From positions 186,001 to 250,000 of the forward strand of contig NZ_ML119086.1 in NCBI RefSeq assembly GCF_003789055.1: 64,000 bases of DNA. The letters are read 5' to 3'. The notes beneath the pieces are model-generated. The model had not been told where the DNA came from. It saw only the letters and a program-made list of their open reading frames with translations, and made no database searches. This DNA is from Histidinibacterium lentulum (GTDB lineage: Bacteria; Pseudomonadota; Alphaproteobacteria; Rhodobacterales; Rhodobacteraceae). This document shows positions 26,815 through 35,904 of this stretch, one piece after another. Position 1 is the stretch's first letter. Every line of letters starts with the position of its first letter. The position numbers were made by a program, and so were the translations under genes.

Positions 26815-27396
26815 ATGAGAGCAGTTCCCCGCGCGGCGATCCTCTGCGCCAGTCTTCTGGCCCCGGCCGCCTGCGGCCTGAGCCCGACCGATCCGCGCCC
26901 GGAGGTCACCCGCAGCGCCTCGGGTGTCGAGCGCGCGCGCATCGATCCCCATGCCGATGCCCGCGAGATCGGCCGCGACGCCGAGGGCCGGTGCTGGGGC
27001 CGCCTCGTCACACCCGCGGTCGTGGAGACCGTGACCGAACAGATCATGGTCCAGCCCGCCGAGATCTCGTCGGAGGGCCTCGTCCAGTCGCCCGCAGTCT
27101 ATCGCACCGTCACGCGCCAGCGCATCCTGCGCGAACGTCGGGTGCGGGAGTTCGAGGCGATCTGCCCCGAGGCGCTCACCCCCGATTTCTCGGCCTCCCT
27201 GCAGCGCGCCCTGATCGCCCGGGGCGACATGGCGAACAGCGTCACCTTCGCGATGGATGCCCCGACCCGGGCCGCCATCCGGGACCTGCAGGCGCCCGCC
27301 GGGCTCGACACGCCGATCCTCGCCCGCGCCACCGCGGTGGAGCTGGGCCTCGTCCCGCTCCGGCCCGAGGAGATCGCCGAAATCTCCCGGGGCTAG
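26815..27396 (+). CDS. Putative lipoprotein with peptidoglycan-binding-like domain
   Basis: Protein of 193 residues with an N-terminal signal ending LLAPAACGL, a plausible though imperfect lipobox, giving a lipid-anchored Cys at about residue 20. The C-terminal half (ALTPDFSASLQRALIARG to DAPTRAAIRDLQAP) reads as a single helical PG_binding_1-like module. The middle holds EGRCWGRLVTPAVVETVTEQ and IMVQPAEISSEG. ATG 26815 lies in the frame that gives this signal; the upstream extension is antisense to the ferredoxin and unlikely. The following 297 bases hold no gene. Confidence 0.72.
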   Translation: MRAVPRAAILCASLLAPAACGLSPTDPRPEVTRSASGVERARIDPHADAREIGRDAEGRCWGRLVTPAVVETVTEQIMVQPAEISSEGLVQSPAVYRTVTRQRILRERRVREFEAICPEALTPDFSASLQRALIARGDMANSVTFAMDAPTRAAIRDLQAPAGLDTPILARATAVELGLVPLRPEEIAEISRG

Positions 27397-27643
27397 CGCG
27401 GTCCACGCGCAGCGACAGGTCGGCCCGCGGCGCCGCGAACCGCCCCCGCCCCGCGCGCCGCCAGGGTGCGGCGAAACCGCCCCGACCGGGACCGCCGGGC
27501 CGCGACCGGCGCCCCGGTGGCGCCCCGCCTCCCGCGATCCGCACCCGGGGGATCGCGGCGGGAGCGCCGCGCCGTCGCCGGTCTTTCGGCCACCATCCTG
27601 CGCCGGCGTCGCGCGGCGGAAACCCGCCCCCCCCGAAAAGGAC

Positions 27644-27669
27644 GGGGGCGCCCCCGAAAGGACGCCCCC
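27644..27669 (-). terminator. Stem-loop downstream of the DegP gene
   Basis: The arms at 27644-27650 and 27663-27669 (GGGGGCG/CGCCCCC) can pair, and on the minus strand they are followed by GTCCTTTTC. This lies 25-50 bases after the protease stop and is a likely terminator. The rest of 27397-27693 is very GC-rich without a gene. Confidence 0.45.
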
Positions 27670-27693
27670 ACGTTTCCGGCGAGTCCCGGGGGA

Positions 27694-29247
27694 TCACTGA
27701 TCGCCCGAGCCCTCTCCGTCATCGCTCTCTTCCAGAAGGCTCAGCGCCACGAAGCGCGGATCGCCGCCGCGGCGCACGAGGAGCAGCAGAGAGGTGCGGC
27801 CCGCGTCGCGCGCCTCGGTCACCCGCGACTCGAGGTCCTCGACGGTCGCGACGTCCTGCTGGCCGGCCTCGGTGATCACGTCACCGGCGAGGAGACCCTT
27901 CGACGCCGCCTCGCTCTCGGGATCGATCCCGGTGATGACAAGCCCCTCTTCCGCCGAGAGACCGTACTGCTCGGTCAGCTCCTCGGTGATCGGCGACAGG
28001 GTGAGGCCGAGCACGCTCGTCTCCTCCGGGGCGGGTTCCTCCTCGGGCATGTCGCCCGCGGCGGGGAAGGCCTGCGCCTCCATCGTCTCGCGCCGGCCCA
28101 GGGTGACCACGAGCTCCGTCATCTCGCCGCTGCGCAGCACTTCGAGCGGGACGTCCTTGCCCACCGGCGAGTTGCCGACGATGCGCACCAGTTCGCGCGT
28201 GTCCTCGATCTCCACGCCGTCGAAGACCAGGATCACGTCGCCCGCCCTCATCCCGGCATCGAGCGCCGGACCTTCGGGCACGTCCGTGACCAGCGCGCCG
28301 CGCGCCACGTCGAGCCCGTCGATGGCATCCACCATGTCCGGCGTCACGTCTTGGATGCGCACGCCGAGCCAGCCGCGCCGGGTCTCGCCGAACTCCCGGA
28401 GCTGGTCGACCACGTTGGTGACCACGTCCGAGGACATAGCGAAGCCGATGCCGATGGACCCGCCCGTGGGCGACAGGATCGCGGTGTTCACGCCGATCAC
28501 CCGCCCTTCCATGTCGAAGAGCGGCCCGCCCGAATTGCCCCGGTTGATGGCGGCGTCGGTCTGGATGTAGTCGTCATAGGTGCCCGAAAGCTCCCTGTTG
28601 CGGGCCGAGATGATGCCCGCGGAGACCGAGAAGCCCTGCCCCAGCGGGTTGCCCATGGCCATGACCCAGTCGCCCACCTCGGCGGTGTCGCCGGAGCTGT
28701 TTCCGAACTCGACGAAGGGCAGTTCCTCGCCCTCGGGCGGCTCGACCTTCAGCAGGGCGATGTCCGTGTTGGGATCGGTCCCGATCACCTCGGCCACCAG
28801 CTCCTCCTCGCGGTCGAAGAACTCGATCAGGATCTCGTCGGCATCCTCGATGACGTGGTTGTTCGTGACGATGTAGCCGTCCGGCGAGATCACGAAGCCC
28901 GAGCCCAGGGCCGAGGACCGGCGGGGGCCGTTGCGGTCGGGCAGGTTCTCGAAGAAATCCTCGAAGGGCGATCCTTCGGGCACCACGCCCTGAGGGCCGG
29001 TGCGGCTGGCGACCGTGGTCGAGGTGGTGATGTTGACGACCGAGGGGCTGACCTGCCGCGCCAGTTCGGCGAAGGACAGCGGCCGGTCGTCGAGCTCGGC
29101 TTCGGCGGAGAGCGACTCCTGCGCCGCTGCGGGCAGCGCCTGGGAGAGCGCCACGGCCGTACCGAGCGCGAAGCCGGTCAGGGCCGTGCGAAGGCGCGGC
29201 GCCCGGGGCACCTCACCTGACGCGGGAGCGATGGCCTGTGGGATCAA
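27694..29247 (-). CDS. degP: DegP/Do-type periplasmic serine protease
   Basis: Periplasmic protease-chaperone of 517 residues. A signal peptide (TALTGFALGTAVALSQALPAA) precedes the trypsin-like domain with catalytic His131 (TNNHVIEDADE), Asp162 (NTDIALLKV) and Ser239 (NRGNSGGPLF), followed by two PDZ domains (about 300-390 and 430-505). A Glu/Pro-rich linker lies between the PDZ domains. The start is TTG at 29247 with AGGAGA seven bases upstream; no in-frame ATG is better. The gene stands alone. DegQ/DegS-type names are possible, but two PDZ domains exclude DegS. Confidence 0.92.
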   Translation of the reverse strand: MIPQAIAPASGEVPRAPRLRTALTGFALGTAVALSQALPAAAQESLSAEAELDDRPLSFAELARQVSPSVVNITTSTTVASRTGPQGVVPEGSPFEDFFENLPDRNGPRRSSALGSGFVISPDGYIVTNNHVIEDADEILIEFFDREEELVAEVIGTDPNTDIALLKVEPPEGEELPFVEFGNSSGDTAEVGDWVMAMGNPLGQGFSVSAGIISARNRELSGTYDDYIQTDAAINRGNSGGPLFDMEGRVIGVNTAILSPTGGSIGIGFAMSSDVVTNVVDQLREFGETRRGWLGVRIQDVTPDMVDAIDGLDVARGALVTDVPEGPALDAGMRAGDVILVFDGVEIEDTRELVRIVGNSPVGKDVPLEVLRSGEMTELVVTLGRRETMEAQAFPAAGDMPEEEPAPEETSVLGLTLSPITEELTEQYGLSAEEGLVITGIDPESEAASKGLLAGDVITEAGQQDVATVEDLESRVTEARDAGRTSLLLLVRRGGDPRFVALSLLEESDDGEGSGDQ

Positions 29248-29459
29248 GGGTGCATCTCCTCTTCATGAACGTATCCGATCCGGACAGGCAGCGCCGCCAG
29301 GATCATCCGGTGACCCTGAAGATATGATGAACCGGGCGCAACTCAAACTCCGCGCACAACCTGTCACCGGTCCGTGACGCCCCTGCATGCGCCCCCGGCG
29401 CGCCCCGCTGGCGACACCGGAGCTTGCGCAGATCGTGGACGATGGCATACAATCCGCCC

Positions 29460-29720
29460 ATGAGTCACCGGTCCGACAGTTCCGACAGCACCGGCATGGG
29501 CCCCCTGCGGCGCGTGGCCGTGGGCGTGCTCTCGGGCCTGCAGCCGCGGCGCGAGACGGCCGAGGTCGCGGCCTGGCTCGACGATCAGACCCCGGGCCGG
29601 CGCAACGCGATCGTGGCCGGCGTGCTGGGCGGGCTTCTCGCGGGGGCGCTGCTCTTCGGGGCGTTCGGCTGGATCGGGATGCTCGTCTATCTGCTGATCG
29701 TCATCTTCCTCGTGAACTGA
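29460..29720 (+). CDS. Small membrane protein (86 aa)
   Basis: A short protein with a hydrophilic N-terminus (SHRSDSSDSTGMGPLRR), an amphipathic middle and one or two tightly packed C-terminal helices (RNAIVAGVLGGLLAGALLFG, then WIGMLVYLLIVIFLVN). Family unknown to me. Starts at 29460 or 29442 are both possible; neither has a strong Shine-Dalgarno sequence. It diverges from the degP-type gene across 212 bases, which carry the promoters of both. Confidence 0.65.
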   Translation: MSHRSDSSDSTGMGPLRRVAVGVLSGLQPRRETAEVAAWLDDQTPGRRNAIVAGVLGGLLAGALLFGAFGWIGMLVYLLIVIFLVN

Positions 29721-29890
29721 CGCGCCCCCTGCGGCAGCCTGCCGCAACGTCGCGCCAAGGCCCTTGATCCCCTTTGCTTAATCTCGCGCATACAATTGTA
29801 TGCCACTGATTTCGCGTCATTTTTCGTGAACCATCCCGGACGGCCCGCCGTAGTGACCGCAGAACGACACAGACAGGATGGAGACTGACG

Positions 29891-30064
29891 ATGATCGACC
29901 TGATCGGAATGCTGATGTTCGGCACGCTCGGCTTCTTCGCCGTGCTCGCCTATGTGAACGCCCGCACCACGCAGAAGCTGAAGGGCAAGATGCCGAAATC
30001 CACCCTCGCCCGCGACAGCGCCCACTGGCGCATGGCCCGCGAGCGCGCCGCGGCCCGCGGCTGA
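29891..30064 (+). CDS. Very small membrane protein (57 aa)
   Basis: A 57-residue reading frame: ATG at 29891 with GGATGGAG 6-13 bases upstream, TGA at 30062-30064. The product has a hydrophobic N-terminal helix (LIGMLMFGTLGFFAVLAYVN) followed by a basic tail with RTTQKLKGKMPK and HWRMARERAAARG. The single-helix-plus-basic-tail plan and clean RBS suggest a real inner-membrane microprotein. Function unknown. It lies 103 bases before the GNAT-nitrilase gene, with which it may be transcribed. Confidence 0.65.
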   Translation: MIDLIGMLMFGTLGFFAVLAYVNARTTQKLKGKMPKSTLARDSAHWRMARERAAARG

Positions 30065-30167
30065 CAGCCTCCTCCGCCGCCCCTGCGTCGCGGGGCGGCG
30101 GCCCGACTTGACCTTCGCGTGACGACAGGCGACCCGTCCGGCAGCCCTGCCCCCGACGGAGACGCCC

Positions 30168-31727
30168 ATGGACAGCCCTACCGACAGCCAAAGCCTGAAA
30201 CCGAGGCTCGAGATCGTCGCGGCGGACACGTCCCATGTGGACGGGATCGTCGCGCTTTCGGCCCGCGTCTACCCGGAGGAACCGCCCTATACCCGGGGCC
30301 AGATCCTCGGCCAGATCCACGGCTTTCCGGGCGGCGTCTTCGTGGCGCTCTACGCCGGCGAGGTGGTGGGCTACGCCGCATCCACCCTTCTGGCCGAGCA
30401 GCGCGTGCTGGCGCCCCATACCTGGGCCGAGGTCACGGGCGGCGGCTACGGCTCGCAGTTCAACGCCCGCGGCGACTGGCTCTACGGGGTCGAGGTGATG
30501 GTCGATCCGGCCCGGCGGCGCCTGCGCATCGGCCAGCGCCTCTACCGCGCCCGCGAACGCCTCTGCCTCGAACGCGGCCTCAAGGGCATCGCCTTCGGCG
30601 CGCGCCTGCCCGGCTGGCGGCGCCACAGGAAAAGCCACGACACGCCCGAGGCCTATCTCGAGGCCGTGCGCGCGGGCATCCGGCGCGATCCGGTGCTGGC
30701 CTTCCAGATGAAGGCCGGCTTCGAGCCCGCCCGCCTCCTGCGCGACTACGCCCCCGACGACCGCGCCTCGGGCGGCCATGCCGCGCTGATGCTCTGGCGC
30801 AATCCCCACGTCGACGAGGCGGCCGCGGACCAGCCCCTGACGCGCCCCGATCCCGAGACCGTGCGCGTGGCCTCGGTGCAGCTCCGCGCGGCGACCCTGA
30901 GCGATCCCGAGCAGTTCTACCGCAACGTCGACTACTTCGTGACGATCGCCTCGGAATACGGCGCGGATTTCGTGCTCTTTCCGGAGTATTTCACCCTGCA
31001 GCTCCTGTCCTGCGACGGGGTCGAGCTGCCCCCCCGCGCCGCCATCGAGCGCGCCGCGACCTTCACCGACGAGTTCGTCGCCCGCCTGCGCCAGATGGCC
31101 CTGTCGAAGGCCATCAACATCGTGGCGGGCACCCATCCCGTGCGGCGCGGGGACGGCATCTACAACGTGGCCCACGTCTTCCTGCGCGACGGCGCGGTCC
31201 ACACCCGCGACAAGGTGCACCCGACCCCGGACGAGGTCGCCTCCTTCGGCATCCTCGGGGGGCGCGACGTGGACGTGATCGACACCGACTGCGGCCCCAT
31301 CGGCGTGGCAATCTGCTATGACGCGGAGTTCCCCGAACTGCCCCGCCGCCTCGCCGACGAGGGCGCGCGCATCCTCTTCGTGCCGCAGAACACCGACACG
31401 GTCCACGGCCACCTGCGCGTGCGCTACTGCGCCCAGGCCCGCGCCATCGAGAACCAGTGCTACGTCGTGACCTCGGGCATGACCGGCAATCTCGACAACG
31501 TGTCGAACATCGACATCCAGTACAGCCAGGCCGCGATCCTGACCCCCTGCGACTTTCCCTTCGCCCGGGACGGCATCGCCGCCGAGGCGAGCGAGAACGT
31601 CGAGATGATCATCGTGGCCGACCTCAACCTCGCCTCCGTCCGCTGGGCCCGCGCGCAAGGCTCGGTCCGCAACCTGCGCGACCGGCGCTTCGACCTCTAC
31701 CGCACGCGGTGGTCCGACGGCGGATAG
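30168..31727 (+). CDS. Fused GNAT acetyltransferase / carbon-nitrogen hydrolase
   Basis: Bifunctional protein of 519 residues. Residues about 10-215 are a GNAT domain: VEVMVDPARRRLRIGQRLYRA holds the acetyl-CoA loop (RRLRIG corresponds to Q/RxxGxG/A). Residues about 225-515 are a nitrilase-superfamily domain with the catalytic triad Glu273 (FPEYF), Lys349 (RDKVHPTP) and Cys383 (AICYDAEFPE). Nearby Glu/Asp and QNTDTVHGHLRVRYCAQARA complete the signature. Such fusions are known as a protein family, but their substrate is not settled; an amide made or broken around an acylated amine is plausible. Two stem-loops follow the stop. Confidence 0.88.
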   Translation: MDSPTDSQSLKPRLEIVAADTSHVDGIVALSARVYPEEPPYTRGQILGQIHGFPGGVFVALYAGEVVGYAASTLLAEQRVLAPHTWAEVTGGGYGSQFNARGDWLYGVEVMVDPARRRLRIGQRLYRARERLCLERGLKGIAFGARLPGWRRHRKSHDTPEAYLEAVRAGIRRDPVLAFQMKAGFEPARLLRDYAPDDRASGGHAALMLWRNPHVDEAAADQPLTRPDPETVRVASVQLRAATLSDPEQFYRNVDYFVTIASEYGADFVLFPEYFTLQLLSCDGVELPPRAAIERAATFTDEFVARLRQMALSKAINIVAGTHPVRRGDGIYNVAHVFLRDGAVHTRDKVHPTPDEVASFGILGGRDVDVIDTDCGPIGVAICYDAEFPELPRRLADEGARILFVPQNTDTVHGHLRVRYCAQARAIENQCYVVTSGMTGNLDNVSNIDIQYSQAAILTPCDFPFARDGIAAEASENVEMIIVADLNLASVRWARAQGSVRNLRDRRFDLYRTRWSDGG

Positions 31728-31737
31728 GAAGGGGTTT

Positions 31738-31780
31738 CGCCGCCTTCGGCGGCGACCCGCCGGGGGGCTTCGCCCCCCGG
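31738..31780 (+). terminator. Twin stem-loops after the GNAT-nitrilase gene
   Basis: Two perfect hairpins with TTC loops: CGCCGCC-TTC-GGCGGCG (31738-31754) and a 9-bp stem 31760-31768/72-80. They could end transcription or act as REP-like elements. No T-tract follows. The remaining spacer to 31908 shows no gene. Confidence 0.5.
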
Positions 31781-31908
31781 ACCCCCCTCGGTCTCGTCCT
31801 GTCCACCGGGGGAACGGTGGGAAGGGGCGCTCCCGAAGGGAGTATTTCAGGCCAGATGAGGAGGGGGCGGGGCGCGCTGTGCGGCGCGCGGTCCCCGGCC
31901 CACGACAA

Positions 31909-31929
31909 AGGGCGCCCGGGGGGCGCCCT
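31909..31929 (-). terminator. Terminator of the pntA-pntB operon
   Basis: A 9-bp stem (31909-31917 with 31921-31929) and three-base loop lies 22 bases after the pntB stop. On the minus strand it is followed by TTGTCG, the arm itself ending in CCCT. Confidence 0.55.
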
Positions 31930-31950
31930 CTCCGTCCGGTCCCGGCGGGG

Positions 31951-33468
31951 TCAGCTGACCTTGGTCAGCAGCTCGTCCAGCGATTTCTTCGCATCGCCGT
32001 AGAGCATCCGCGTGTTTTCCTTGAAGAAGAGCGGGTTCTCGATCCCCGAATAGCCCGTGCCCTGCCCGCGCTTCGACACGATCACCTGCTTGGCCTTCCA
32101 GACCTCCAGCACCGGCATCCCGGCGATGGGCGAGTTCGGATCGTCCTGCGCCGCCGGGTTCACGATGTCGTTCGAACCGATGACGATGGCCACGTCGGTG
32201 TCGGGGAAATCCTCGTTGATCTCCTCCATCTCGAGCACGATGTCATAGGGCACCTTGGCCTCGGCGAGGAGCACGTTCATGTGCCCCGGCAGACGCCCCG
32301 CAACGGGATGGATGGCGAAGCGCACCTCCTTGCCCTTCGCGCGCAGGCGCCGCGTCAGCTCGGCCACGTTGGTCTGGGCCTGGGCCACCGCCATGCCGTA
32401 GCCCGGCACGATCACCACGCTGTCGGCATCCTCGAGCGCGGAGGCGACATCGTCGACCGTGGTGGCGACCATCTCGCCCTCCACCTTCATCTGCTCGCCC
32501 GTGGACCCGCCGAAGCCGCCGAGGATCACCGATACGAAGGACCGGTTCATGGCCTTGCACATGATGTAGCTGAGGATCGCGCCCGAGGAGCCCACGAGGG
32601 CGCCCACCACGATCAGCAGATCGTTGCCGAGGGAGAAGCCGATCGCCGCCGCCGCCCAGCCGGAATAGCTGTTCAGCATCGAGACGACCACGGGCATGTC
32701 CGCCCCGCCGATCCCCATGATCAGGTGATAGCCGATGAACAGCGCCAGCAGCGTGAGCAGCACCAGCGTCCAGGACCCCGACCCGCCGAGATAGAGCCCG
32801 GCGAAGAGAACCGAGAGCGCCACCGCCGCCGCGTTGAGCGCATGCCCGCCCGGAAGCTTCTTCGCCGCCGTGTCGATCTTCACCGGCAGAAGCGAGGAAT
32901 TCCCGGCGAGCTTGCCGTAGGCCACGACGGAGCCGGTGAAGGTCACGGCGCCGATCCAGATGCCCAGCACCAGCTCGACCCTGAGAATGGTGATCTCGAC
33001 CGCAGACTTGCCGGCGATGAGCTGGCCGAAGGGCGACAGCCCCTCCAGCACGTCGCGCGACAGCCGCGCCAGCGTCACGCCGTCCTCGGACAAGGCGCCG
33101 AGCACGAGGTTCTCGCGCTCGAAGAGGCCGCTGACGATGTTGATCATGATGTCGGCATTGAAGCCCACGAACACCGCCGCGAGGCCCACGAGGCTGTGCA
33201 TGATCGCCACGAGTTCGGGCATCTGCGTCATCTGCACCCGCGTGGCGAGCTGGTAGCCCACCGCGCCGCCGATGGCGATCAGGATGAGCGACAGTACCCA
33301 AAGTCCCGCGCCGGGGCCCACAAGCGTCGCGCAGACGGCGAGCGCCATGCCGGCGATCCCGTACCAGATTGCGCGCTTGGCGCTCTCCTGGCTCGAAAGT
33401 CCCCCGAGGGACAGGACGAAAAGAACCGCGGCGACGGCATAGGCCGCGAGAGTGAAACCGGTTTCCAT
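31951..33468 (-). CDS. pntB: NAD(P) transhydrogenase subunit beta
   Basis: Membrane subunit of the proton-translocating transhydrogenase, 505 residues. The N-terminal half has eight to nine helices (domain II), with SYGKLAG-type loops ([18 protein letters not shown]) and [16 protein letters not shown]. The C-terminal domain III binds NADP(H): [58 protein letters not shown]. It uses the proton gradient to make NADPH from NADH. It is 13 bases downstream of pntA, and the two form one operon. Confidence 0.96.
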   Translation of the reverse strand: METGFTLAAYAVAAVLFVLSLGGLSSQESAKRAIWYGIAGMALAVCATLVGPGAGLWVLSLILIAIGGAVGYQLATRVQMTQMPELVAIMHSLVGLAAVFVGFNADIMINIVSGLFERENLVLGALSEDGVTLARLSRDVLEGLSPFGQLIAGKSAVEITILRVELVLGIWIGAVTFTGSVVAYGKLAGNSSLLPVKIDTAAKKLPGGHALNAAAVALSVLFAGLYLGGSGSWTLVLLTLLALFIGYHLIMGIGGADMPVVVSMLNSYSGWAAAAIGFSLGNDLLIVVGALVGSSGAILSYIMCKAMNRSFVSVILGGFGGSTGEQMKVEGEMVATTVDDVASALEDADSVVIVPGYGMAVAQAQTNVAELTRRLRAKGKEVRFAIHPVAGRLPGHMNVLLAEAKVPYDIVLEMEEINEDFPDTDVAIVIGSNDIVNPAAQDDPNSPIAGMPVLEVWKAKQVIVSKRGQGTGYSGIENPLFFKENTRMLYGDAKKSLDELLTKVS

Positions 33469-33481
33469 GTGCCCCGCCCCT

Positions 33482-35059
33482 TCAGGATTTCTGGAACATG
33501 GCGAGCATCCGCCGGGTGACGAGGAAGCCGCCGAAGATGTTCACCGCCGCCATCAGGATGCCCGCCGCGGCGAGGATCGTGATGAGCACGGACTCCGCCC
33601 CGACCTGGATCAGCGCGCCCAGGATGATGATCGAGGAGATCGCGTTCGTGACCGCCATGAGCGGCGTGTGCAGCGAATGTGCCACCCCCCAGATCACCTG
33701 GAAGCCCACGAAGACCGCGAGGATGAAGATGATGAACTGCGCCATGAAGCTCGCCGGCGCAACGAGGCCCACGGCGAGAAGAAGGACCGCGAGGACGGAA
33801 AGGAGTGCCACCTGGCTCCGGGTCTGCGCCCTGAAGGCCGCGACCTCCTGCGCGCGCTTCTCCTCGGCGGTCAGCTCCTTGGGCTTGTCCTTCTTGGGCT
33901 GCGCCGCGATGGCCGCCACTTTCGGCGGCGGCGGCGGATAGGTGATCTCGCCGGCATGCACGATGGTGGCGCCGCGGATCACGTCATCCTCCATGTTGTG
34001 CACGACCGTGCCGTCCTTCTCGGGCGTCAGGTCCGTCATCATGTGGCGGATGTTGGTGGCATAGAGCGTCGAGGACTGCGTCGCCATCCGGCTGTTGAGG
34101 TCCGTATAGCCGAGGATCGTGACGCCATTGTCGGTGACGACCTTCTCGTCCTTCACCGTCAGCTCGCAGTTGCCGCCGCGCTCGGCGGCGAGGTCCACGA
34201 TCACCGAGCCCGGCTTCATCGCCTCGACCATGTCCTTGGTCCACAGCACCGGCGCCGGCCGGTTCGGGATCAGCGCCGTGGTGATGACGATGTCCATGTC
34301 GGGCGCGATCTCGCGGAACTTCTCGAGCTGCTTGGCCTGGAACTCCGGCGAGGACGGCGGCGCATAGCCCCCGGTCGCCGATCCGTCGGGCAGCTCGCTC
34401 TCCTCGAACTCGAGGAAGACGAACTCCGCCCCCATCGATTCGATCTGCTCGGCCACTTCGGGCCTGACGTCGAAGGCGTAGGTGATGGCGCCGAGCGAGG
34501 TGGAGGTGCCGATGGCGGCGAGACCCGCCACGCCCGCGCCCACGACCAGCACCTTCGCGGGCGGCACCTTGCCCGCCGCGGTCACCTGCCCGGTGAAGAA
34601 GCGGCCGAACTCGTTGCCCGCCTCGATCACCGCGCGGTAGCCCGCGATGTTGGCCATGGACGACAGCGCGTCCATCTTCTGCGCGCGGCTGATGCGCGGC
34701 ACCATGTCCATGGCGATGACCGAGGCGCCCTGGGCCCGCGCGGTCTCCATCAGCGCCTCGTTCGAGGCCGGGTAGAAGAAGGAGATCAGGAGCTGCCCCT
34801 CGCGCAGCCGCGCCGCCTCCTCCTCGGTGGGCGGGCGCACCTTGGCCACGATCTCTGCGGCGGCCCAGAGCGCCTCCGCATCCGCCACCACCTCGACGCC
34901 CGCTTCGGCATAGGCGGCATCGGTGAAGCCCGAGGCCAGGCCGGCCCCCGCCTCGATCACGCACTGATAGCCCAGCTTCTGCAACATGCCGGCGGAGGCT
35001 GGCGTCATCGCCACGCGCGCCTCGCCGGGCAGGATTTCCTTCGGTGCGCCGATTTTCAC
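33482..35059 (-). CDS. pntA: NAD(P) transhydrogenase subunit alpha
   Basis: Subunit alpha of 525 residues. Domain I binds NAD(H) ([20 protein letters not shown] by start-codon reading; [34 protein letters not shown]). The last about 125 residues hold a charged linker and three to four helices ([19 protein letters not shown] and on). Many Alphaproteobacteria split this subunit into two chains, whereas here it is a single gene. The start is GTG at 35059 with GAGGGGGA about eight bases upstream; the longer open frame in front shows no similarity. The promoter must lie in the 292-base spacer 35060-35351, which contains no other gene. Confidence 0.95.
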   Translation of the reverse strand: MKIGAPKEILPGEARVAMTPASAGMLQKLGYQCVIEAGAGLASGFTDAAYAEAGVEVVADAEALWAAAEIVAKVRPPTEEEAARLREGQLLISFFYPASNEALMETARAQGASVIAMDMVPRISRAQKMDALSSMANIAGYRAVIEAGNEFGRFFTGQVTAAGKVPPAKVLVVGAGVAGLAAIGTSTSLGAITYAFDVRPEVAEQIESMGAEFVFLEFEESELPDGSATGGYAPPSSPEFQAKQLEKFREIAPDMDIVITTALIPNRPAPVLWTKDMVEAMKPGSVIVDLAAERGGNCELTVKDEKVVTDNGVTILGYTDLNSRMATQSSTLYATNIRHMMTDLTPEKDGTVVHNMEDDVIRGATIVHAGEITYPPPPPKVAAIAAQPKKDKPKELTAEEKRAQEVAAFRAQTRSQVALLSVLAVLLLAVGLVAPASFMAQFIIFILAVFVGFQVIWGVAHSLHTPLMAVTNAISSIIILGALIQVGAESVLITILAAAGILMAAVNIFGGFLVTRRMLAMFQKS

Positions 35060-35351
35060 GGGCAGATCCCCCTCGTTCGCCGATCGTTCGGGGCTGAGTA
35101 TAGCGCGCAAGAATGTTTCACAAGAGCCCGCACCCCGGTCAGAGCCGCAATTTATCCCGGGATTCCCTAAGCTGCAATCGTTTGCGACCTCCCGCACAGG
35201 GATTGCGCATCCGGCTCTCGCTTTCGCGCCCCGCCTCTCCTTTTCCACCCCGGAAATGGCCTGGAGAGCCCGGGGACCGCCCGGGGCGCGCCGTCGGTCC
35301 GCGCGACAAGGGCGACGCCCGGCGCTCGCGCCCTTTCCCCCGGCGCCCCGC

Positions 35352-35804
35352 TCAGACCCAGCGCCGCGTCCGCTCGCAATAGGCGGCGAAGTCCTTGCGG
35401 AACTTCCGCCGCAGCCGGTCCTCCTCGGGCAGGATGAAGCGCCGCTCGATCCACCAGACGAAGACCGGCACCAGGGGCAGCGCCAGCGGCGCGTCCCAGT
35501 AAAGGATGAGCCCCGCCAGCACGAGCACATCCCCGAGGTAGATCGGATTGCGCGTGCGCCGGAAGATGCCCGAGGTGACGAGATGATCCGCCTCGAGATG
35601 GGGGATCGGCGTGGTCCGCCGCCTGCGCATCTCGACCAGGGCGAGACCCATCAGGATGACGCCCCCGCCCACCATCAGCCCGCCGAGGAAATCGGCCCAG
35701 GGCCCGCCCAGCGACAGGGCCGAGACCTCCCCGATCCACCACGCGAGGCCCAGCGCGAGCGCCAGCCAGACAGGCGGGATGTCGATCCATTTCCACAACG
35801 GCAT
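35352..35804 (-). CDS. Isoprenylcysteine methyltransferase-like membrane protein
   Basis: Membrane protein of 150 residues with four hydrophobic segments. The C-terminal half shows the ICMT/PEMT signature: HLVTSGIFRRTRNPIYLGDVL and EEDRLRRKFRKDFAAYCERTRRW, where the RNPxY and E-E residues form the S-adenosylmethionine site. It probably methylates a small or lipid substrate at the membrane; the target is unknown. ATG 35804 is preferred to the frame-extending start at 35834. It diverges from kynureninase by 100 bases. Confidence 0.82.
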   Translation of the reverse strand: MPLWKWIDIPPVWLALALGLAWWIGEVSALSLGGPWADFLGGLMVGGGVILMGLALVEMRRRRTTPIPHLEADHLVTSGIFRRTRNPIYLGDVLVLAGLILYWDAPLALPLVPVFVWWIERRFILPEEDRLRRKFRKDFAAYCERTRRWV

Positions 35805-35904
35805 GGCGGGAGATAAGCACAGCGCCAGGCGCAAGGCGAGACCGCCTTTCGGGACGGAGGAGCCGCCTGTTGCCCCGCGCGTCGCGCCGCTCTAAGGCGC
35901 TCCC

